Source: Oscarella lobularis (Eukaryota; Porifera; Homoscleromorpha; Homosclerophorida; Oscarellidae). Taken from it: 64,000 bases of DNA. Location: positions 434,001-498,000 of the forward strand of contig NC_089190.1 of assembly GCF_947507565.1 (NCBI RefSeq), in the 5' to 3' direction. Made by a program: the position numbers and the translations under genes. Every line of letters begins with the position of its first letter. The first letter of the stretch is position 1. A model generated the notes under the pieces. That model saw only the letters and a program-made list of their open reading frames with translations, was not told where the DNA came from and did not search any database. Positions 56,313 to 64,000 of this stretch are shown here, piece by piece.

Positions 56313-56530
56313 TAAGACAAAGAATAGCTATATAGATACAGTATAACAATAAATTGTTTTGTACAGAATCTTCAGCATTGACGAGCGCTTAAAAGCGACG
56401 CCGCCGAAAACAAGCGCGCATAAAGCGAATTCGCGCGATGCAACTAGAAAGAGGGAGGAAGTAGCAAATGGCTAGGTAATTCGAAGAGGAGGAATTCAAT
56501 AGGGAATATGACAGCAAATTCAAAAGTTTA

Positions 56531-56861
56531 TAAGTGTCTCAGAAAGCAGTTGTTAATAGCAGTCTAATTGCGCTTCAAGTTCTTCATGGTTCGGCGATCG
56601 CTGCTTGGCATAAAGAAACGGAAATCCTCTAGCACAGGCAACAGAATAACTCCTCAGTCCCAGTAATTTATTCGTGTGCTTTACAATCCAACTACGGAAT
56701 TATCTCGGCAGGGAAGCAAAGAGGAGAGCGAGAAGCGCCAATGATTATGTCCTCGTTATATTATGCCTAGTAAAAAACATGAAATTAAATTTATATTTTA
56801 ACCGTGATCTAACGAATGATTTTCTGCAGAAAGTCGCTGGTTAAGGATTTTTCTAGTTTGG
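56531..56861. other. No recognised gene
   Basis: AT-rich with no supported coding or terminal repeat. Confidence 0.3.
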
Positions 56862-57829
56862 CTAAAAATTCGATAGTTTAATTCGGCAACAAAGCTTTGA
56901 CCTGTAGAATCCCTTGAAATTTATAACAATGCCATGGTCAAGAGGCTGAATGAGGGACGTCGTGTGCGGTGGCAGGAACTCATATTTGATGTTAGAGAGC
57001 TCAAGTTTTGGATGGGCTGAACAGTTGTGAACAAGCAAAAAGATGTGGCGACCTGAACGACAAATTTCTCTGTTGACGTCTTTCAGCCAATCGGTGATTA
57101 TGCAGAAAGTCATCTAGCTCCTGGCCGAGTTTTTGTAAACGACAGGCGACGTTTTTATGTTCTTAAAGCAACGGGGTCTTAGATTTCCTAATTACAAGAA
57201 GAGGACGCTTGTCTGTTCTACTCATATTGCAGCAAGCGAGCACTGTGATTCGCTCCTCTGCTATTTTCATGCCAGACAATTTCTTTGACGAAACAGTGTG
57301 GCCTCGATCAGGAAGACCGCGAAAGTAGAGGCCTGTTTCATCGGGATTGTAGACATCTTCGGGATCAAAAACAGAAAAAATTGTCGGCAACGTTTCTTCT
57401 ATCCAACGCTGCGCTCCTTCTTTATCAGCAGACCGAATCTCCCCGTGCTCCCTTCAACAAACAATGCCGCGTCTCTTTTTCTAACGAGAAAGCCAACTGT
57501 CACATGGAGTGAAATCTTCACCCATTTTGGCCGCTAATGACGTCGCTTTCTCTTTCAGAACAGGACCCGAGATGTTCGCGCTCTAGCCATAAGGCAAGAG
57601 CCTCTTGAACGTCGGGTCACTTCCCATCTTGTTGTCATTTCTGAGAGGTTCTGCAGCCTCTGCCAGTTGTGTACTTTGCCAGTAGATCCTCTCTCCTTTT
57701 CATGATCTTGGACACTGTTAATTTGCTGACACTAAACTGCTTGGAAACAGCTACCTATGTTTTGCCAGGGTTCTGACATTCCCTGATTATGGCAATTTTC
57801 TCCTTCAAAGTCAGTTCACGATGACTCAT
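56862..57829 (-). pseudogene. Tigger/pogo-type transposase relic, near full length
   Basis: An ATG at 57829 opens SHRELTLKEKIAIIRECQNP, a CENP-B/psq helix-turn-helix (a TAG follows PGKT; then VAVSKQFSVSKLTVSKIMKR). Next come DVYNPDETGLYFRGLP (D.TG, first catalytic Asp), MKIAEERITVLACCN, KRPLLVIRKSK, HIFLLVHNCSAHPKLELSNI (normally LLVDN..AHP; the second catalytic Asp is His here), and EFLPPHTTSLIQPLDHGIVI. Stops and frameshifts occur between blocks. About 300 bases to the right, paired TTATCCGA words (58165-58195) may be its terminal region. The Asp-to-His change and the stops indicate an inactive copy. Confidence 0.8.
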
Positions 57830-57888
57830 TTCGAAGCTGGCAAACTAGCACAAATAAGCACGGGACTATCCACGCGTGCACGCTCCTC

Positions 57889-57945
57889 GTAGTAAAGCGC
57901 GCTTTAGCGCCTCTCTCCGGAGTGAGGTGCTAACGCGCTTTACTA
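57889..57945. repeat. 57-base hairpin
   Basis: GTAGTAAAGCGCG...TTAGC.CCTC faces its inverse ending CGCGCTTTACTAC around CTCTCCGGAG. No target duplication identified. Confidence 0.7.
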
Positions 57946-58694
57946 CAGAGAAAGCCTGGCCATAGCCTCTTATGTACATGTGGCCTAGCACGCAAGGCTA
58001 GAACGGGATCAAGTACAGTAGTTGCGGGCCTCACGGCAGAAAAATCACACTTCACCAAAAGAATTTGACGACTGCTCGTACGAAAAATTTTGACAATAAC
58101 CGATCAGCAGTTTTCATAAAGCGACTAAAAATACACTAGTAGAGACTGTATTTTGGAAACTGTTAACATTATCCGAAAGTTTCCATTATCCGAGTTGACA
58201 TCAACCGGGTTTGAATGTACCACTATAGTTGAAGAAGCTGGAAAATTTGGATGCGACTAAATTTCAACTGACGCGTTTGCCCTCATCACTTGGAAGACAA
58301 TAATACCTGAATTGCGATTATACTGCTATGCAATCCTCGACGCGCTCTCTATAACCGATATCTGGAAAATCACTACCGTTGATTGTAATAATTTCCATGA
58401 ACCAAAATTTTGTGCTAACTGTTCAACTGATTGTTTTTTCATCCGCCACATCTAGCTGCAATCTGTTTGACCATGAGACTTAGGCCTAACTAGAAGCAAA
58501 TTATTAATCCGCTGCTGTTCTTCTTTGTTTGAAATGAATATCGCTGTTCCACAATTGCACATTTAGATTGTAATGATTTGCCATTCTCAGACGCCAAAAT
58601 AACAAAACAAATGCTATTTGAAAAACGTCAATGCTGGATAAAATGTCAATCCAAATTAAAATCTCAACAATTAAGTTAACAGATAAACTGCAAA
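57946..58694. other. No recognised gene
   Basis: Contains the possible Tigger end near 58165-58210; otherwise AT-rich without supported coding. Confidence 0.3.
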
Positions 58695-59022
58695 TTAGAA
58701 AATGCAATCTACGTCATAACGTGCAAACATTGCCACCGTCATGATGTAGGACAAACATCAAAGGCTCTACGAGAAAAGATTACGAGACATAGGAATGACT
58801 TCCAAGTCCAAAAATTCCCGCTTATACCAAAACTTCAAAAAACATAACATCAACTACCGGTAATTCAAAGACAACATCAAGGTCACACCGATAGAATTAA
58901 CAGACAGAGAGATACTCTTAGAAACAGAAAGGCAATGTATGAAAACCCTGGATACCCTCTACCCAAACGGCCTCAATTCTAAATTTGAAAAAAAAACAGC
59001 AGACGCTGAAGGACCGTCATAA
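58695..59022 (+). pseudogene. Penelope-like GIY-YIG nuclease fragment
   Basis: NAIYVITCKHCHRHDVGQTS, ALREKITRHRNDF, then after a frameshift NIKVTPIELTDREILLETER and TLDTLYPNGLNS, stop at 59020-59022. The YVI.C..C....VG.T....R...H pattern is the GIY-YIG domain of Penelope-like elements. It differs from the 38.1-kb copy. No RT part is attached. Confidence 0.7.
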
Positions 59023-59166
59023 ACAGACAGCCTAGCCCAGCCCAACCTTCAACCTAATCCGGGTAACAAGGGCAACACATTAAAAAGCCAAAACAACAAG
59101 ACATAACAAGTAACCAATAAGGCACAAAATAACTGAAAAACGATTATCTCTGAAAAAGCCTTTTAA

Positions 59167-60114
59167 AGGGGTACTCCAAAGTTTTTGCAAGTGGAGTTGG
59201 TATGATAATGGGGACCTTTCGAAAGTTTTTCGCGCTAATCTTTTTGGCGTGCGTCTTTCCTATCGCGAGAAAGAGGCCAAATTCCTTCGTCGGTTGCGCT
59301 ACAGCCTACGTCACTAGTTGCACGTGATATTCCGGATTAACCCAGACCCCTCTGTTTCTCCCCCGTAGCGACGTTTTCGGATCGAGTCTCTCCTTCGAGT
59401 TGTAGCTAAGAACAGGTAAAGTTGAACGATGACTGAGCACAGCTGAAACTCTTAGCCTACACGCGAATAAAGTGGACCACGCCTATTTCCAATTCCTGCG
59501 TTTTGCATGCTTTTTCGTCTTTTTCCGGCTTTCACTCCTGCAATTCTTGCTGCACTACTACCCCACCATGTCTTTCACATGAGTCTAGGGGCTGTAACAC
59601 GTCGCTATTGGCTCGTACGTGTATGGTGTTATACCACCTCCTCCTCCATCAGCTATCAAGTCCAAAATCGAAAGGTAAGCGACGTGTTACAGCCGCTAGA
59701 CGCATGTGAAAGACATGGTGGGGTAGTAGTGCAGCAACAATTGCTGGAATGAAAGCCGGAAAAGAAGAAAAAGCATGCAAAACGCAGGAAGTGGAAATAG
59801 GCGTGGTCCACTTTATTCGCGTGTAGGCTAAGAGTTTCAGCTGTGCTCAGTCATCGTTCAACTTTACCTGCTCTTAGCTACAACTCGAAGGAGAGACACG
59901 ATCCGAAAACGTCGCTACGGGGAGAAACAGAGGGGTCTGGGTTAATCCGGGATATCACGTGCAACCAGTGACGTGGGCTGTAGCGCGACCGACGAAGGAA
60001 TTTGGCCTCTTTCTCGCGATAGGAAAGACGCACGCCAACAAGATTAGCGCGAAAAGCTTTCGAAAGGTCCCATTATCATACCAACCCCACTTGCAAAAAC
60101 GTTGGAGTACCCCT
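59167..60114. mobile_element. 948-bp palindromic element with TTAA target
   Basis: Arms of about 440 bases (59167-59614, 59675-60114) are inverse copies with few mismatches, around a loop of roughly 60 bases. The ends are AGGGGTACTCC and its inverse, flanked by TTAA on both sides (59163-59166, 60115-60118). TTAA duplication fits Kolobok or piggyBac superfamilies. No coding. Short ORFs within it are by-products. Confidence 0.9.
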
Positions 60115-60431
60115 TTAAATGGAAAACAAAAATAAAAAATACTAAGTACGAAATAAAGGAGAATTCAACTTTAAGAAATTGCCAAAAATTAACCTTTTTA
60201 CGCCGAAAATTTGGCCTATTAAATTAGTTTTTCCCAAAAATGCTCTTTTAATAAAAGTAAACCAAAATGGGAAGAGTGATCTTCAAGAAGCAGAAGGCGT
60301 CGGCAAAAAGGAGCGTAGGTTAGAAGATAATTATGAAAACAAATCTTCAAATACCTCTGTTTCACTCCATCGAATGTGAGTTGATCAGTAGATAGTTCCC
60401 GGAACTTTGTCATTTTCTTCTCTTCTTTAAA

Positions 60432-62562
60432 GCTCGCAATCAAGAGTTGGAACAACAATTGTGCGAAGCAAGGGCGGAAAGGGAACGCCTGAAAGCCTTG
60501 CAAAGTTCGTTGAACAACGAAGGCAACAACGTTGGCGAAAATGAGGACGATGAACCCATTTTCTCGACTACCACAACGTTGGGCGAATTTGGCAAAATGC
60601 TACACGTTACTCTGGCAAAGTCCACCAAACTCATTGAAGCGGTGAACGAAGCCACGAAAGCGAATACGGCACTTATACTCAGCCATACGGCAGAAAGGGA
60701 GAAAGCGTCGCATGATGCTGGATCGTCTACGTCGTCGAAAACGACGCCGACCACGCCTACAAATGGATCGTCATCGAACGACTCTGGCGCCGCCTCATCG
60801 AAGGCGACAGTAGCGTCGTATACGATTCCAAAAACCCAACCAGTTATTCCGGAAACACAAAAACACTTGGAGTACAAACGAGACGTCTACGAAGCCCTCG
60901 TGGAATTGAGGATTCTCGCTAAAGCGGACCTGATCCGCCTGAATCACCACAGGGATTTCATGAAACAATGCATAGCACTGGGTATCTGCCCGGCAGCTCT
61001 CCGCATTAAGTCGAATAACTGGCTTATCTAATTGCCGTCACCTACGGTCAAAAAGGAGGCAGATGCGCTCATCCAACGCACCCAACTTGGAAAATTGAAA
61101 ATTTTCTTTGACCATTACAGAATGGCGGCGGTGGAACGCGACAAAGTGCTCAACCAACTCACCGTCCACATTACGACTCTGTCGGCAAAATCTCCGCACC
61201 TGAGAGACAAATGCGGTGATATCGATCGTAGGGAGACTGCAGCGCTCAAAGAACTGGAACAACGTAAAGCCTTCTTTGCAAGACGTTTAGCCTCCAGAAT
61301 CGAAGAGCTCAGCAAAGAAGCGGAGCAGGCTTCGAAAAAGAGCGATACAATCGACCAGGACAAACAATTCAGTGCATCACTGATCGGTATCCTCTACGAT
61401 AAAGTCGACGAGCACGATGGCGGAGCCGCTACGAAAGCGAGCGACGACAACGTGACCAATAGAGCAAATGCGGACGACAACAAATCGTCGTCAAACACTC
61501 TAAAACGTAAAAGGAAAGGAAAGGAGCTGGCCAATGCCGCCAATCCTCCCATTCCGGGCCCGTCAACGGCAAAACCGTCGTCTGACGGCAAAAACGACAA
61601 TGCCCTAGACGAACTGATCGACGTCACAACCGTTGATGATCAACAACAACAACAGCAGACGTCATCGTCGTCGTCTTCGTCGAAAAGTGGCGACGACGGC
61701 ACAAACAACGACGGTGATAACGACCCGCTACGCTATATCAAGCGTACGATATCCTTCCGGCCAGACTGGCAAATCGATGACGCGTGGGCCATGGCCTGCA
61801 CTTGGATATCGATTCCCACGTTGGCAGAAATGGAGGACTCGTCGCCGTCAATGACGCAACGTCGAAAAAAGAGAACAATTGTCGAAGCCATCGAAGCTCG
61901 TCGAAGCTCGGCTTCGAAACGAAAGCGAGCAGAGCTACGCGCCGTCAATTTGACGCCATCGATTCGCTCTATAACAACTACGACGATTGGGACGCTGACG
62001 AATACGTCGAAGCGGCAACCATTGACGACTTTCGAAAGCCGATACCAATTTCGACGAAATCGAAACGTGGAAAATCATCTTCCAATCGAAATCAAAAATA
62101 CCAAGGTATCAACATCGACGAAAATAGTCACTATCCTATTAACCCGTTTTCTTGGCCTGCCGCGTTTACTAGGAACGACGACGACCTCAACCGCAACCAC
62201 GACGGCACCGCAAGCGACTGCGGCAAAGACGCCGACGTCGTCTTCAAAGACGACTACGCCACTCATGTCGATCGAACTGTCGTCTGCGACGACAAACGAA
62301 TCAAACAACGGCGCCGTCAAAAGCGGATGCACAACCGCACAGTCCGGCCCAAGCGGCAACGGACAAGGAGGCGGGCGAGGCCGTGGCGGCAACAGAGGCC
62401 GTCGTTGGTGAAGAGGCCGACGGGGCGGGGGACAATCTTGCCAACAGTCGACGTCTTCGACGACGACGACGACCTCCCAATCGACCTCGACGCATCGAGG
62501 CGGACGGGGCAACCGCGGCGACGGCGGAAATCCGTATCGTCGCGGTCGTGGATGATCGTAGA
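60432..62562 (+). pseudogene. Gag-like coiled-coil/RGG protein, probably retroelement ORF1
   Basis: After a TTCTTCTTTAAAG-type acceptor one frame runs 60447-62411 with a single in-frame TAA at 61029-61031, and after a TGA at 62409-62411 stays open and RGG-rich to about 62560. Features: N-terminal coiled coil (LCEARAERERLKALQSSLN), EYKRDVYEALVELRILAKAD, a second helical block (RIEELSKEAEQASKKSD), a Ser/Asp/Gln-rich linker with CAA and TCG runs, and an Arg/Gly tail (GGGRGRGGNRGRRW, then RGGRGNRGDGG). An internal stretch reads better in the +1 frame (DDWDADEYVEAATIDDF), implying two compensating frameshifts. Structure-like gag or ORF1 nucleic-acid-binding proteins; no RT is visible before the window ends. 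Family not identified. Confidence 0.45.
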
Positions 62563-62925
62563 CAACGATCGCCACACGACTAAGCCCGAAAACTCGGCAT
62601 CGTCGAATGAAACGACGACGACGACGACGATGAATACACCTTTGAGTTTTTCGTCTGTCGCCGCCGATGACGACAACGAGTCAACGAATAACGGCGATAG
62701 TGACTATTTTTCCTTAGATACACTTGAATGCTCCTCTAGTCTTCGTAGCTTTAGTACAAATAATAAAATCAATTTGCAGAAATCAATCTACTTATCCATC
62801 GACGTGCACTTCGCGTACGCCAGAAACAGTCGCGTAAACGACGCAGAACCGTCGTCGTCGTACCACGACGACGACGACGACGTACGCTCAATCGTTTTTC
62901 AAATGCTATTTTTTCATGACAATTT

Positions 62926-64000
62926 TGCCATGACGACTTTGCCATGACGATTTTGCCGTGTCAATTTTGCCATAACGATTTTATCGATTTTTTCATAACG
63001 ATTTTGACGATTTTCCAATGACAATTTTACCATGACGATTTTGCCATGACGATTTTGACGATTTCGCCCTGAGATATTGCCGTGACGATTTTGCCATGAC
63101 GATTTTTACTTGACGATTTTGACAATTTTGCCATGACGATTTTGTCATGACGATTTTGCTATGACGATTTTGACAATTTGGTTCTGACGATTTTGACGAT
63201 TTGCCATAACAATTTTGCCATAACGATTTTGACGATTTTGCCATGACAATTTTGCCATGACGATTTTGCCATGACGATTTTGGCGATTTTGCCATAACGA
63301 TTTTGCCGATTTTGACAAGGCTATTTTGGCATAACGATTTTGACGATTTTGGCATGACGATTTTGCTATGACAATTTTGCCATGACGATTTTGACGATTT
63401 TGTCATGACGATTTTGTCATGACGATTTTGACAATTTTGCCATGACGATTTTGCCATGACGATTTTGGCGATTTTGCCATAACGATTTTGCCGATTTTGA
63501 CAAGGCTATTTTGCCATAACGATTTTGACGATTTTGCCATGACGATTTTGCCATGACAATTTTGCCATGACGATTTTGACGATTTTGTCATGACGATTTT
63601 GCCATGACAATTTTGCCATGACGATTTTTCCATGACGCTTTTGCGATGACGACTTTGCGATGACGATTTTGCCAAGACAATTTTGCCATAACGATTTTGA
63701 CGATTTTGCCATGACGATTTTGCCGATTTTGCCCCGGCTATTTTGCCATAACGATTTTGACGATTTTGCCATGACGATTTTGCCATGACAATTTTGCTAT
63801 GACGATTTTGACGATTTTGTCATGACGATTTTGTCATGACGATTTTGACAATTTTGCCATGACGATTTTGCCATGACAATTTTGCCATGACGATTTTCCA
63901 TGACGCTTTTGCGATGACGACTTTGCCATGACGATTTTGGCATGACGATTTTGCCATGACGATTTTGGCGATTTTGCCGTGACGATTTTGACGATTATCC
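62926..64000. repeat. ATGACGATTTTGCC minisatellite, runs off window
   Basis: More than 60 copies of a 14-base unit (ATGACGATTTTGCC) mixed with a shorter GACGATTTT unit, forming higher-order blocks of about 190 bases (for example 63290-63470 and 63480-63660). Minus-strand frames (MAKSSWQNRHGK-like) are by-products. Confidence 0.9.

Larger units (their letters stand above)
55670..56530 (+). pseudogene. Arg/Lys-rich coiled-coil coding remnant, split by pogo MITE
   Basis: Before the MITE: RLQTELEAAEKRRRLAKKRL, RLARREEEV. After it the frame resumes for RQRIAI and a stop. A second, similar charged stretch (KRRRRKQARIKRIRAMQLER) lies at 56390-56530 with stops. Splice-like borders flank both. No family recognised; the two blocks look like duplicated exons. 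Confidence 0.35.

Noticed and set aside
60269..60325. Ribosomal-protein-like start MGRVIFKK
   Set aside because: Resemblance to the L8 N-terminus is limited to a few residues and a stop follows; not supported as a gene.
61784..62947. 387-codon +1-frame ORF over the gag-like gene
   Set aside because: Overlaps the RGG-encoding frame; only its middle part looks coding, which fits two compensating frameshifts better than a second gene.
62993..63786. Long minus-strand ORFs rich in MAKSSWQN
   Set aside because: Translation of the ATGACGATTTTGCC minisatellite, with no independent coding evidence.
1..64000. tRNA, rRNA or snRNA genes
   Set aside because: No T-arm/anticodon-arm combination or conserved rRNA/snRNA core was recognised by eye; a covariance-model search would be needed to exclude them.

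Overview
This window looks like repeat-dense nuclear DNA from a eukaryote, most likely an early-branching animal such as a sponge. That placement is an inference from gene families, not from a marker gene. Reading frames are interrupted by very short GT-AG introns (about 57-60 bases where both ends could be placed). The coding remnants are nearly all transposase, reverse transcriptase or helicase families typical of invertebrate genomes. Codons are mildly GC-rich in coding remnants, and the intervening DNA is AT-rich. I found no rRNA, tRNA, CRISPR array or bacterial operon.

Layout. 0-5.2 kb: a P-element-like transposase relic (minus) is cut by a Tc1-like element whose frame is still open, followed by two short inverted-repeat elements with 7-bp target duplications. 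8.6-10.5 kb: the best candidate for an ordinary gene, with many micro-exons, charged and coiled-coil-like. 11.4-13.4 kb: end of a second P-like transposase, an uncharacterised convergent gene, and a RecQ helicase relic. 14-21.5 kb: MULE tail, Penelope-like element, and two head-to-tail LINEs with a restriction-like endonuclease. 22-27.5 kb: a third P-like transposase, again with the same convergent partner gene, then a 2.1-kb long-TIR element carrying several gene fragments. 27.5-32 kb: Tigger and Gypsy relics. 32.7-38.3 kb: nested TIR elements, a minisatellite split by a non-autonomous Helitron, and a Penelope-like element with GIY-YIG nuclease. 41-50 kb: foldback element, pogo, piggyBac, a DDE transposase of a type familiar from fungi, a SWIM-finger MULE, and a LINE tail. 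50.8-54.5 kb: RAG1-N-terminus-like zinc protein, a palindromic minisatellite, and dynein-like exons. 55.8-60.1 kb: pogo MITE, Tigger, Penelope fragment and a 948-bp palindrome. 60.4-64 kb: a gag-like RGG protein and a second minisatellite running off the window end.

How the parts relate. Several autonomous families sit beside short elements with matching signatures. A MULE with a SWIM finger accompanies hairpin elements that carry 9-bp target duplications; pogo/Tigger relics accompany a TA-flanked MITE; P-like transposases accompany CA...TG elements with 7-bp duplications. The most interesting pattern is that two P-like transposases each face, tail to tail, a copy of the same unnamed gene. 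This suggests a two-gene P-like transposon. Nearly every mobile coding region carries stops or frameshifts, so the window is mostly a graveyard with a few recent insertions.
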